From Hyphomicrobiales bacterium (lineage in GTDB: Bacteria > Pseudomonadota > Alphaproteobacteria > Rhizobiales > JAJFHR01), in the NCBI GenBank assembly GCA_021775475.1, contig JAJFHS010000022.1:1-64000 (forward strand): 64,000 nucleotides of DNA. Reading direction: 5' to 3'. Of the stretch, positions 45,788 to 54,252 are shown in pieces. The position numbers and the translations under genes were made by a program. The notes below the pieces were generated by a model. The model searched no databases. It was not told the origin of the DNA and saw nothing but the letters and a program-made list of their open reading frames with translations. Positions within the stretch are counted from its first letter, which is position 1. Every line of letters starts with the position of its first letter.

Positions 45788-47566
45788 ATGAATTATAGCG
45801 CCCAGACCAGTGATATTTGCCATGCGCTATTTAATGTGAGCGCGATGGATGATCTGGTGGAACAGGGAGTGTACCCGGATTTAAGCTCTGATCTTATTGA
45901 TGCCATAGTGGAAGAGGCCGGTCGTTTTGCCACAGATATTATAGCACCACTGAACCGCGAGGGTGACGAGATTGGGGCGCAACTTGAAAACGGTCAGGTG
46001 AAAATGCCACCGGGCTGGGTGCAAGCCTATCAGCAATGGGTGAAAGCCGGGTGGGGGGCATTACCGGGTGGTGAGGAACATGGCGGCCAGGGTCTGCCGC
46101 TAATTTTGTCTCTGGCCACACAGGAATTATGGAATTCAGCCTCCATGGCCTTTGGCATCGGCACGGTGTTGACACAAGGTGCGGTCGAAGCCCTGATACA
46201 GCACGGCACGGATGAACAGAAATCAACCTATCTGTCCAAGCTTACCAGCGGCGAGTGGATGGGGACCATGAACCTGACCGAGAGCCAGTCGGGTTCGGAC
46301 CTTGGCAACATTCGCACCAAGGCTGAGCGCTGCGACGATGGCACCTACCGCATCAGGGGCACCAAAATATTTATCACCTATGGTGACCATGATCTCAGCG
46401 AAAATATCATCCATTTCGTGCTTGCCAGATTGAGCGATGCCCCGGACGGCATCAAGGGGATATCGCTGTTTTTAGTACCAAAAATACTGGTTAATCCTGA
46501 TGGCTCTCTGGGGGCGAAAAACGATGTCACCGCCGCCAGCCTCGAACACAAACTCGGCATTCACGCCAGTGCCACCTGCGTCATGGCCTATGGAGAAAAC
46601 GAAGGAGCGGTTGGCTATCTTGTCGGCGCTGAAAATCGCGGGCTGTATTGCATGTTCACCATGATGAACAATGCCCGGCTGCATGTGGGCATTCAGGGCG
46701 TGGCTATCGCCGAGCGCGCCACTCAACAAGCGGTGGCTTATGCGACGGAAAGAAAACAGGGCCAGCGACCCGGCAACGAAGGTCCGGTAGCCATCATCAA
46801 CCACCCCGATATCCGACGCATGTTGATGACCATGAAGGCGATGACGTCAGCGGCCCGTGCCATCTGCTATCAAACCGCCCGCGCCATTGATTTGCAAAAG
46901 CTCGCACCCACTCAAGAACAGCGTCAGAAAAATGCTGACCGCGCCAGCCTGCTTACTCCGGTTGCCAAGGCTTTCAGTACCGATGTCGGCGTTGAAGTGG
47001 CCTCCTTGGGCATTCAGGTGCACGGCGGCATGGGCTACATCGAAGAAACCGGTGCAGCCCAGCACTATCGCGATGCCCGTATAGCCCCGATTTATGAAGG
47101 CACCAACGGCATTCAGGCCATCGATCTGGTAACCCGCCGACTGGCCCTGCAAAATGGTGATACAGCGCGTGATTTCATTGCCGAATTAAAGCAGATCGCT
47201 GAAGCTGTCTGTGCCTCAAACCTGCCCGCATATGGCAAAACAGGCCCGTGTCTTGTCGCTGCCGTTGAACAATTTGAACGGGCCACAATCTGGATGCAAC
47301 AGGCCGCAAAAGACGAACCCGATCAGGCTCTGGCCGGTGCCACTTCGTACCTGCGCCTGTTTGGTCTTACCGCCGGTGCCGGATTTTTGGCGCGTGGTGT
47401 TCAGGCGCAATTGCGAAAGACAGATACCGCCACCAAGGATAAAAATATCGCTCTGTTGCGCTTTCTTGCCGAACAACATCTCCCTGAAACCAACAGTCTG
47501 GCATCAACCATAATGAGCGCAAGCCAGGCGCTTTTGGCTATCCCCGATGACCAGTTTCAACCCTGA
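45788..47566 (+). CDS. Large acyl-CoA dehydrogenase (DmdC-like)
   Basis: A 592-residue FAD acyl-CoA dehydrogenase, longer than the usual ~380-400. It has the N-terminal YSAQTSDICHALFNV segment and C-terminal extension of the 3-methylmercaptopropionyl-CoA dehydrogenase (DmdC) group. FAD-binding parts are GTMNLTESQSGSDLGNIRTKA and GIQVHGGMGYIEETGAAQHYRD, and the catalytic base region is APIYEGTNGIQAIDL. The dmdC name is not given because close homologues act on ordinary medium- or long-chain acyl-CoAs. Electrons would go through ETF to ETF-QO (25593). HDAC follows 12 bases later. Confidence 0.92.
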   Translation: MNYSAQTSDICHALFNVSAMDDLVEQGVYPDLSSDLIDAIVEEAGRFATDIIAPLNREGDEIGAQLENGQVKMPPGWVQAYQQWVKAGWGALPGGEEHGGQGLPLILSLATQELWNSASMAFGIGTVLTQGAVEALIQHGTDEQKSTYLSKLTSGEWMGTMNLTESQSGSDLGNIRTKAERCDDGTYRIRGTKIFITYGDHDLSENIIHFVLARLSDAPDGIKGISLFLVPKILVNPDGSLGAKNDVTAASLEHKLGIHASATCVMAYGENEGAVGYLVGAENRGLYCMFTMMNNARLHVGIQGVAIAERATQQAVAYATERKQGQRPGNEGPVAIINHPDIRRMLMTMKAMTSAARAICYQTARAIDLQKLAPTQEQRQKNADRASLLTPVAKAFSTDVGVEVASLGIQVHGGMGYIEETGAAQHYRDARIAPIYEGTNGIQAIDLVTRRLALQNGDTARDFIAELKQIAEAVCASNLPAYGKTGPCLVAAVEQFERATIWMQQAAKDEPDQALAGATSYLRLFGLTAGAGFLARGVQAQLRKTDTATKDKNIALLRFLAEQHLPETNSLASTIMSASQALLAIPDDQFQP

Positions 47567-47578
47567 CCGGAAAAACAA

Positions 47579-48508
47579 ATGACAACTCTGCTGCTTTCTC
47601 ACCCAACTTTTGCCGATCACGCCCCGCCCGAAGGTCATCCCGAAAGACCCGACCGTATTCGTGTGGTCAATGAATTGCTGGAGCATGATGAGTTTGGCGA
47701 TTTAAAGCGCGAACAGGCGCAAGTTGGCAATCGCTCTGACGTATTGCGCGCTCACCCGGAAGAATATGTTGAGATGATAGAACAAGCCTCGCCGGAAGAA
47801 GGTCTGGTGCAGCTTGATGGCGATACTTTCATGGGGCCGCAATCACTGGAAGTTACCATGCGCGGCATCGGTGCCATGACCCGCGCTGTTGACGAAGTGG
47901 TTGCCGGTAACGTGCACAATGCTTTTTGTGCCGTGCGCCCGCCCGGTCATCATGCCGAAAAAATCAAGCCGATGGGCTTTTGCATCTACAATATTGTCGC
48001 CATCGCCGCCCATTACGCCCGCGCCCATCACGGGCTTGAGCGCGTGGCGGTAGTTGATTTTGATGTCCATCACGGTAATGGCACCCAGGATATTTTCTGG
48101 CAGACCCGCGATTTAATGTATGCCTCCACCCACCAGATGCCACTGTTTCCTGGCACCGGTGCTACCAATGAAACCGGTGTTGGAAACATTCACAATGCGC
48201 CGTTAAGCAGTGGCGCTGATGGCGATGATTTCAAACAAGCCTTCAATTCAACCGTGTTCCCGGCACTGGATGATTTCAGACCGGATATTGTGCTGGTATC
48301 AGCAGGCTTTGATGCCCATCGCAATGATCCCCTCGCCAGCGTTAACTTGATTGAAGAAGATTTTGGTTGGGTAACTTTGAAATTGATGGATTATGCTGAT
48401 AAATATTGTGGCGGCCGACTGGTTTCCGTCCTCGAAGGCGGCTATGATCTCGACGGATTAACCGCATCAGTGTCTACCCACGTAAAAGCATTGATGCAAG
48501 CGCACTGA
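47579..48508 (+). CDS. Histone deacetylase-family amidohydrolase
   Basis: A 309-residue zinc hydrolase of the class II HDAC / acetylpolyamine amidohydrolase superfamily. VRPPGHHAEKIKPMGFCIYN carries the active-site histidines, VAVVDFDVHHGNGTQDIF the zinc Asp/His, and SAGFDAHRNDPLA the third zinc Asp. Bacterial substrates are acetylated small molecules or proteins. It is placed before xseB, as is common in Hyphomicrobiales. Confidence 0.93.
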   Translation: MTTLLLSHPTFADHAPPEGHPERPDRIRVVNELLEHDEFGDLKREQAQVGNRSDVLRAHPEEYVEMIEQASPEEGLVQLDGDTFMGPQSLEVTMRGIGAMTRAVDEVVAGNVHNAFCAVRPPGHHAEKIKPMGFCIYNIVAIAAHYARAHHGLERVAVVDFDVHHGNGTQDIFWQTRDLMYASTHQMPLFPGTGATNETGVGNIHNAPLSSGADGDDFKQAFNSTVFPALDDFRPDIVLVSAGFDAHRNDPLASVNLIEEDFGWVTLKLMDYADKYCGGRLVSVLEGGYDLDGLTASVSTHVKALMQAH

Positions 48509-48523
48509 AGAAGAAAGAACACC

Positions 48524-48781
48524 ATGGCTGAAAAACCGGACACCGCAGCAGACATCGAAAAAATGAGTTTTGAACAAGCCCTGCACGAGCTTGAAACCAT
48601 TGTCGCCAAACTCGAAAGCGGCTCGGTCGAACTCGAGGTCTCCATCGACCTTTACGAGCGCGGCGAAAAACTCAAAAATCGCTGCGAGACCCTGCTCAAA
48701 AAAGCCACGGCACGCGTTGAAAAAATCACCCTGAGTTCGGATGGCAGCGCGCAAAAGACCGAACCGCTGGATGTGGAGTAA
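48524..48781 (+). CDS. xseB: Exodeoxyribonuclease VII small subunit
   Basis: An 85-residue helical protein: [28 protein letters not shown]..., then [25 protein letters not shown]. This is the full XseB pattern. It complexes with several copies around XseA (not in the window). It begins 15 bases after the deacetylase gene. The gene that usually comes next in relatives (an isoprenoid or dxs gene) is absent; a repeat lies here instead. Confidence 0.95.
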   Translation: MAEKPDTAADIEKMSFEQALHELETIVAKLESGSVELEVSIDLYERGEKLKNRCETLLKKATARVEKITLSSDGSAQKTEPLDVE

Positions 48782-48801
48782 AACCTTACATACCCCGTAT
48801 T

Positions 48802-48918
48802 CGTCATCCTCGGGCTTGACCCGAGGACCCATTCCTCTGAAGTCTCTACAACAAAGACAGTCCCGTTGTTTCTGCAAGCCCATCGCTATGGACCCTCGGG
48901 TCAAGCCCGAGGGTGACA
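48802..48918. repeat. 117-bp palindromic element, copy 3 (diverged)
   Basis: The ends CGTCATCCTCGGGCTTGACC and the inverse are conserved. The interior, read on the minus strand, keeps GACTGTCTTTG and AGAGGAATGG at the same places as in copy 1, but other positions have changed. It lies between xseB and the GIY-YIG gene. Confidence 0.8.
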
Positions 48919-48996
48919 GAAGAGAGAGTGTTTGTTGCAAGAATTTTGAACCCGCAGCAGCAGTTTTCACATAGCGCACAACACCATAATCAAAAT

Positions 48997-49731
48997 TCAC
49001 ATGAATTTTCGTTTTCTAAAAACTTTCACATCGCTGGCTGTAAGATTAAACCATTCACCTTTTAAGCGTTTATCCTTAAAGCGATTGTGCCAATAAGCTT
49101 CAATCCCGCTTGGATCATCTGTTTCGATGCTGTGTATTGTCTGAATTTCTTCAGGGAGTTGCATCCCTATTTCATATCGGCGGCGATCAAGCTGATTAGT
49201 TCGACCAATTTTATAAAATTTACCAGACTTCAGCAAATACACGTAGCCATAATCGGTACTGCCGGTTGGTTCTTCTGGAAGGACTTCAGAATTTTTTGGC
49301 GGGGCTGAACGAATTGCTTTGTCACAAATAGCAATGATGTCTTTATAGCCTTTTTTGCCCTCACAAAATGTTTTCAAAAATTCAGCACGAATGGAAATTT
49401 TTCCCATATGATGGTTAAACGTGTGTTTATGAGGGAATTCTTTTTCATTGCGGGATTTGAGCATCACCTCAGATTCAATGGGAAGTTTCCCAATCTCACG
49501 TATGAAATCAATATATCGGTTTATGACGTCATCTGGATCAAATTTAGTGTTTATTTTATTAGGTGACAATCCGGCTTCTGAAACCGCATCACTCCATCGT
49601 GCCCAGTACTTTCCACGCCAATCACTTGTTTTAACGTTAGAAAACTTCTCAATCGACTTCATGCCAGGTGATTTACCTTGATGCGCCTCGGCATATTCTT
49701 GAATTTTTTGTAATATATATTCTTTGTCCAT
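48997..49731 (-). CDS. GIY-YIG nuclease-like protein with homing-endonuclease-type repeats
   Basis: A 244-residue protein. The N-terminal half has two divergent repeats (about residues 5-60 and 66-125) of the form I-x-x-Y-x(3)-GK-x-P...W...F/L, resembling DNA-binding repeats associated with homing endonucleases. The C-terminal domain starts YGYVYLLKSGKFYKIGRT (161-178), continues with R183 and E211 in GIEAYWHNRFKDKRLKGEWF, and matches the GIY-YIG/T5orf172 fold. The catalytic Arg and Glu seem kept. The DNA is AT-richer than its neighbours, which suggests lateral transfer. It stands alone and has no partner gene. Confidence 0.8.
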   Translation of the reverse strand: MDKEYILQKIQEYAEAHQGKSPGMKSIEKFSNVKTSDWRGKYWARWSDAVSEAGLSPNKINTKFDPDDVINRYIDFIREIGKLPIESEVMLKSRNEKEFPHKHTFNHHMGKISIRAEFLKTFCEGKKGYKDIIAICDKAIRSAPPKNSEVLPEEPTGSTDYGYVYLLKSGKFYKIGRTNQLDRRRYEIGMQLPEEIQTIHSIETDDPSGIEAYWHNRFKDKRLKGEWFNLTASDVKVFRKRKFM

Positions 49732-49971
49732 TGTTCTTTTCTATCTCAAAGCTCAATACCATGTCGAGCGTTTGAAAATCTGCGCCGATACAAAGCCCGA
49801 GGATGGCAGATGGACGAGGGTTGAAATTTTAAAACACGAAATTTTTCAATTGATATTTTTAGGCTAAAACCTGGAGAATACTGGTAATTCAAGTGTTACA
49901 ACCACATATCATATGAGGTTCAACAATAATTTTTTCCACACTCATTTTCCAGCCTGAAGAAAGTTAAGATT

Positions 49972-50493
49972 ATGAGATTTGCAACAGTGTTAGCGCGCGC
50001 GACCGTAGCCATAATGCTTTTTTCAGGTCTTACCGTTGCAGTCAGCGCCCAAGAGGCAGATCTGGTGTTTAAGAAAAGCACCACCTTCAATTTGCTGACG
50101 CCCAATAACAAGCTCGCCACCTACGGAATTGATGATCCGCTGGTGCAGGGAGTTGCCTGTCACTTTACCGTGCCGGAAAAAGGCGGTGTGAAAGGGTTTT
50201 TCGGGCTGGCGGAAGAACTTTCTGATGCATCTCTCGCCTGCCGGCAGATTGGACCGGTCACCTTCAAAGGCAAATTCGAGCAGGGCGATGAAATGTTCCG
50301 GCAAAGACGCTCGATCTTTTTCAAGAAAATGCGCATTGTGCGCGGCTGTGACACCAAAAGAAATGTTCTGGTCTATTTGATTTACACCGACAAACTGATT
50401 GACGGATCACCCAAGAACTCCACGTCCACCGTACCAATAATGCCATGGGGCACGACTGTTGCACCAAAATGCGCTGATTTTCTGGAAAAATAG
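49972..50493 (+). CDS. creA: CreA-family exported protein
   Basis: A 173-residue periplasmic protein with a signal peptide (MRFATVLARATVAIMLFSGL..., cleavage near VSA-QE at about 26). Family features are DDPLVQGVACHFTVPEKGGVKGFFGLAEE, SLACRQIGP and FFKKMRIVRGCDTKRNVLVYLIYTDKLIDGSPKNSTS. Despite the old name, no catabolite-regulation role is established. Four cysteines could form disulfides. Confidence 0.88.
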   Translation: MRFATVLARATVAIMLFSGLTVAVSAQEADLVFKKSTTFNLLTPNNKLATYGIDDPLVQGVACHFTVPEKGGVKGFFGLAEELSDASLACRQIGPVTFKGKFEQGDEMFRQRRSIFFKKMRIVRGCDTKRNVLVYLIYTDKLIDGSPKNSTSTVPIMPWGTTVAPKCADFLEK

Positions 50494-50615
50494 ATTAAGA
50501 GTGGTTGGGCGGGGGAGCGGGCTGGCTAGGAAATCAGATAAAAAGCCAACAAAAAACCAGACGATCACTCAATTTATCTCCCAAAGGGAGCAAATCTCGC
50601 ATTCAGTCTGGTTTT

Positions 50616-50651
50616 AAAACCAAGACTGCCTCCAACATAAGTTGAAGGCAG
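50616..50651 (-). terminator. Rho-independent terminator of the cold-shock gene
   Basis: On the minus strand CTGCCTTCAAC and GTTGGAGGCAG form an 11-bp stem with one G-T pair, followed by TCTTGGTTTT. It begins 17 bases after the cold-shock stop codon. Confidence 0.75.
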
Positions 50652-50667
50652 TTGCTTGTTTCGTCTG

Positions 50668-50877
50668 TTACTCGACGATGGCCAGTTTTTCGGCAGAAGA
50701 TTTGCCGTTCTGTCCAGCCTGAAGTTCATAAGAAACTTTTTGGCCTTCGTTCAATGTGCTCAGTCCGGCAGCTTCAACAGCTGAAATGTGGACAAAAGCA
50801 TCATTTGAACCATCATCAGGCTCAATAAATCCGTAGCCTTTTGTGGGGTTGAACCATTTTACAGTACCAGTAGTCAT
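50668..50877 (-). CDS. Cold-shock domain protein (CspA family)
   Basis: A 69-residue single CSD RNA chaperone. The RNP1 motif is KGYGFIEP and RNP2 is DAFVHISAV; MTTGTVKWFNPTKG forms the first strand. The longer frame to 50970 encodes no family sequence, so ATG 50877 (after AGAGGAAAATTCT) is the start and the upstream part is a long leader, as common for cold-shock mRNAs. Confidence 0.95.
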   Translation of the reverse strand: MTTGTVKWFNPTKGYGFIEPDDGSNDAFVHISAVEAAGLSTLNEGQKVSYELQAGQNGKSSAEKLAIVE

Positions 50878-51098
50878 AGAATTTTCCTCTAACAAGGGAG
50901 TTGTATCCGCGCACCGTAACGTCGTGTTGGTGCGATCGGGGGTAACGTTCACATTGCCAGGGGATAACATGGTAAATCGGCGGACCGCTTAGTCAAGTAA
51001 CACGAAACAAATGCAACACGTATGAAGTCTATTTAGCTTATGTGGGGCAGATGTCAATAACTTGTGTTAGTAAAAGTGCTTAAAAATTGATCGGTCGA

Positions 51099-51125
51099 CC
51101 GCGAAAATCAACTATTTTTTCGCGG
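51099..51125 (-). terminator. Weak hairpin at the end of the amidase gene
   Basis: CCGCGAAAA pairs with TTTTCGCGG (9 bp) and overlaps the amidase stop codon; a second small palindrome (CGGTCGACCG) and an AATTTTT tract follow on the minus strand. It could terminate the amidase transcript before the cold-shock promoter. Confidence 0.4.
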
Positions 51126-52532
51126 ATCAATCGGCACAATCGCAGAAATCCCGAGAATTTCCTCCAAAACCCGCGCTCCCTTCAGCACCTGGGCCTCCCC
51201 TCTTGCCGGTCCTGCCAGTTGCAGGCCAATCGGCAGATTTTCAGCTGTAAAGCCTGCGGGCAGGGAAATCGCCGGGCTGGAGACGATAGTCAGGGCGTAG
51301 GCAATAGCCAACCATTCAACATAATTGTCAAACTTGTGGCCATTGCATTCTTCCACATATCTTTGCTCGATTGGATAGGCTGCAACAATCGTTGCGGGTG
51401 ACAGCAGAAGATCATATGACTGGAAAAACTCCGTGACGCGATGAAACAGTTTGGTGCGGGCCTGTTGAGCATTGACGATGTCTTCCGCACTTAAATTGAG
51501 ACCCTTTTCAGTATTCCAGATAATTTCAGGCTTGAGCTTGTGGCGATGGTCTTTCAACAGATTGGAATAGCTGACGGCATAATTGAGCGCACGCAAGGTT
51601 TGGAAAATCTCATGGGCATCTTCAAAATCCGGTGTTGCTTCTTCGACAATCACCCCGGCACGTTCAAATTGATGCGCTGCCTCCTCGCAAATTCGAGCCA
51701 CCTCAGGATCAACGGCCGTAATGCCAAAATCCCTGCTGAAAGCCACTTTTTTGGGTTTTTTACCCGAACGTAAAGCCGACACAAAGCCCTCGGCAGGTTT
51801 TGGCAGCGACATCGGATCGCCGACATCAATGCCGGTCATGGCATCCAGCATCAAGGCAACATCACTGACATTGCGCGCCATTGGCCCCTGAACACCAAGG
51901 GCGTCGTCGATCATTCGGGTAGGCGTTCTGGCAACCCGCCCCGGTGTCGGGCGTAAGCCCACAACACTACAAAAGCTGGCCGGATTACGCAATGAACCAC
52001 CGGTGTCTGAACCATGAGCCACCCAGGCAGTGCCACTGGCCAGAGCCGCTGCTGCCCCACCCGATGAGCCTGCACAAGAGCGCGTAACATCCCAGGGATT
52101 TAAGGTAGGTCCGAAGACTTCATTGAAAGTGTTGCCGCCAGAACCAAATTCCGGGGTGTTGGATTTTGCATAGATCACACCACCTTCACGCTCCAGCCTT
52201 TGCACCGCAATGTTCGAGGTTTCAGGCACAAAATCAGCGAATATGGGAGAGCCGTAAGTGGTTCTGACACCAGAAACTTCGCTCAGATCCTTGATTGGTA
52301 CCGGCAGGCCAGCCAATACGCCCCTTTCGCCAACCGGTTTTGCCATCAGGTCATCGGCGGATTTTCGTGCGCGCTCGAAACACAAGGTCGGCAAGGCATT
52401 GATGTCACCATCAACTTGTCCTATGCGCGCTTCAAGCGTGTCGAGAAGATCATGACAGGAGATTTTTTCTGATTTCAGCAGTTTGACAATCTCGGTTGCG
52501 GTTCTGTCTATCAGGGAGCGGTCAGATGACAT
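51108..52532 (-). CDS. Amidase-signature hydrolase
   Basis: A 474-residue enzyme of the amidase signature family. The catalytic Lys is in GLPVPIKDLSEVSGVRTTYGS (about 77-97), the cis-Ser and nucleophile Ser in CAGSSGGAAAALASG and GSDTGGSLRNPASFC. It resembles GatA, but no gatC or gatB gene is adjacent, so it is probably a stand-alone amidase or related hydrolase. It is divergent from a class III aminotransferase with a shared palindromic intergenic region, suggesting joint control and a nitrogen-compound pathway. Confidence 0.88.
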   Translation of the reverse strand: MSSDRSLIDRTATEIVKLLKSEKISCHDLLDTLEARIGQVDGDINALPTLCFERARKSADDLMAKPVGERGVLAGLPVPIKDLSEVSGVRTTYGSPIFADFVPETSNIAVQRLEREGGVIYAKSNTPEFGSGGNTFNEVFGPTLNPWDVTRSCAGSSGGAAAALASGTAWVAHGSDTGGSLRNPASFCSVVGLRPTPGRVARTPTRMIDDALGVQGPMARNVSDVALMLDAMTGIDVGDPMSLPKPAEGFVSALRSGKKPKKVAFSRDFGITAVDPEVARICEEAAHQFERAGVIVEEATPDFEDAHEIFQTLRALNYAVSYSNLLKDHRHKLKPEIIWNTEKGLNLSAEDIVNAQQARTKLFHRVTEFFQSYDLLLSPATIVAAYPIEQRYVEECNGHKFDNYVEWLAIAYALTIVSSPAISLPAGFTAENLPIGLQLAGPARGEAQVLKGARVLEEILGISAIVPIDPRKNS

Positions 52533-52664
52533 CGGTTTGGCTCTTTCAAAAATTTCGGGCTGACAGATGATAGGCGAAATTAATTTTGGAAAACAGAGAT
52601 TAAGTTCTTTGACATTTGAATTATTTCAAAGGCAATATGGCGCTCATCGAAATTTGCTGGCTAA

Positions 52665-52689
52665 GGTACCATTGGTACGCTGGTACCAA
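52665..52689. promoter_or_regulatory. Candidate operator between the amidase and aminotransferase genes
   Basis: GGTACC (52665-52670) is followed by the exact palindrome TTGGTAC-GCTG-GTACCAA (52672-52689). Three GGTAC units on a near 9-10 base spacing suggest a dimeric regulator site in the 204-base divergent region. Confidence 0.45.
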
Positions 52690-52739
52690 TAAATTTTACT
52701 CATATACCTATAGCAATCCATTATCAGGAGGAAACTGTG

Positions 52740-54119
52740 ATGGCAAAGTTGAGTAATGCGGCAACCCGCGACATTGAAACCGTTATTCATCCCTATACCA
52801 ACCTCGCAACCCATCGCGAAGTTGGCCCGTTCGTGCTTGAGCGCGGCGAAGGTGTGCATGTGTGGGATACCCAAGGCAACCAGTATATTGAAGGACTCGC
52901 CGGTCTGTGGTGCACCTCGTTAGGCTACAATAACCGCGAATTGATTGATGCGGCAACCGAGCAGATGCACAAGCTGCCCTACACCCATATTTTTGGCGGC
53001 AAGAGCCATGATCCGGCGATTGAACTGTCTGAAAAGCTCAAAGAGCTGGCACCCATGGAAGTATCGAAAATCCTTTTCGCCTGCTCCGGGTCTGAAGCCA
53101 ACGACAGTCAGGTTAAGCTGATGTGGTATTATAATAATGCTATTGGCCGACCGGAAAAAAAGAAAATCATTTCCCGCATCAAAGGCTATCACGGGGTGAC
53201 GGTGGCCTCGGCCTCGATGACCGGCCTACCGGCAAATCATGCTGACTGGGACCTGCCTCTGCCACAGATACTGCACACTGATTGTCCGCATCATTACCGC
53301 TTTGCCGAAGACGGTGAAACCGAGCAGGAGTTTTCCACGCGGCTGGCGGAGAGCCTTGAGAAAATGATCCTCGAGGAAGGCCCGGAAACCGTCTGTGCCT
53401 TTATTGCCGAGCCGGTTATGGGCGCTGGCGGCGTTATATTTCCACCCGAAACCTATTTCGCCAAAATTCAGGCAGTGCTGAAGAAATACGACATCATGTT
53501 TATCGCCGATGAAGTCATCTGCGGCTTTGGCCGGTTGGGCGAATGGTTTGGCAGTCAGGCTTACGATATTGTGCCGGATACAATGTCGGTGGCCAAGGCC
53601 TTGACCTCCGCCTATATGCCGGTGAGTGCTGTGATGATACCCGAAGTGATGTATCAGGCGATGCTCGATGAAAGTCGCAAAATCGGCACCTTCGGCCATG
53701 GCCACACCTATGCCGCCCATCCTGTGGGAGCTGTCGTGGCGCTCAAGACCATTGATATATACGAGCGCGATAACATCGTTGGTCACGCCAAAACCCTCGG
53801 TGCAACTTTTGAACGCCGTGTCAAGGCGCTGAACGATCATCCTCTGGTTGGCGAAGGTCGGGCCAAGGGTATGCTTGGCGGAGTTGAACTGGTGGCCGAC
53901 AAGGCAACAAAGAAGCCGTTTGATCCTAAAATGCTGGTAGGTGCGAAAGCCAACGGCTTTATTCAGGACGAAGGTCTGATTTTGCGCAATATGGGCGATA
54001 CCATCGGCATCTGCCCACCGTTGATCATCACCGAAGATGACCTCAACACCTTATTTGACCGGCTGGAAACAGCTTTGGATAAAACCGAGCAATGGGTGGT
54101 GAGTGAAGGATTGAGGTAA
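52740..54119 (+). CDS. Class III (omega) aminotransferase
   Basis: A 459-residue PLP aminotransferase: HPYTNLATHREVGPFVLERGEG at the start, ACSGSEANDSQVKLMWYYNNA, the EPVMGAGGVIFPPETYF loop, and the PLP lysine in MSVAKALTSAYMPVSAVMIP. Substrates of close families include putrescine, beta-alanine and taurine with pyruvate as acceptor; the sequence does not decide. ATG 52740 has AGGAGG eight bases upstream; GTG 52737 is possible. Divergent from the amidase. Confidence 0.92.
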   Translation: MAKLSNAATRDIETVIHPYTNLATHREVGPFVLERGEGVHVWDTQGNQYIEGLAGLWCTSLGYNNRELIDAATEQMHKLPYTHIFGGKSHDPAIELSEKLKELAPMEVSKILFACSGSEANDSQVKLMWYYNNAIGRPEKKKIISRIKGYHGVTVASASMTGLPANHADWDLPLPQILHTDCPHHYRFAEDGETEQEFSTRLAESLEKMILEEGPETVCAFIAEPVMGAGGVIFPPETYFAKIQAVLKKYDIMFIADEVICGFGRLGEWFGSQAYDIVPDTMSVAKALTSAYMPVSAVMIPEVMYQAMLDESRKIGTFGHGHTYAAHPVGAVVALKTIDIYERDNIVGHAKTLGATFERRVKALNDHPLVGEGRAKGMLGGVELVADKATKKPFDPKMLVGAKANGFIQDEGLILRNMGDTIGICPPLIITEDDLNTLFDRLETALDKTEQWVVSEGLR

Positions 54120-54127
54120 ATTTAAAA

Positions 54128-54249
54128 AACCCCTCATCCATCAGCTCCGCTGACACCTTCTCCCGCAAGGGGAGAAGGGAAAAATAGATAAAACGCTTCC
54201 TTCTCTCCTTGTGGGAGAAGGTGGCGCCGAAGGCGTCGGATGAGGGGTT
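54128..54249. repeat. 122-bp palindromic repeat of the CTCATCC type
   Basis: The left part (AACCCCTCATCC, CACCTTCTCCC, CAAGGGGAGAAGG) and the right part form an inverted repeat of about 50 bases each side with some changes, around an AT-rich centre. It resembles widespread intergenic repeats of rhizobia-like genomes and is unrelated to the 116-bp family. It may also end transcription of the two convergent genes around it. Confidence 0.8.
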
Positions 54250-54252
54250 CTC

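Noticed and set aside
45788-47566. Naming the acyl-CoA dehydrogenase dmdC
   Set aside because: The length and N-terminus fit, but no other DMSP-pathway gene is present, and substrate cannot be read from sequence.
48741-48974. 77-residue plus-strand frame after xseB
   Set aside because: Created by the palindromic repeat; shares its SSSSGLTRG-type read-through with the other copies.
51108-52532. Naming the amidase gatA
   Set aside because: No gatC or gatB is adjacent, and the sequence fits general amidases as well.
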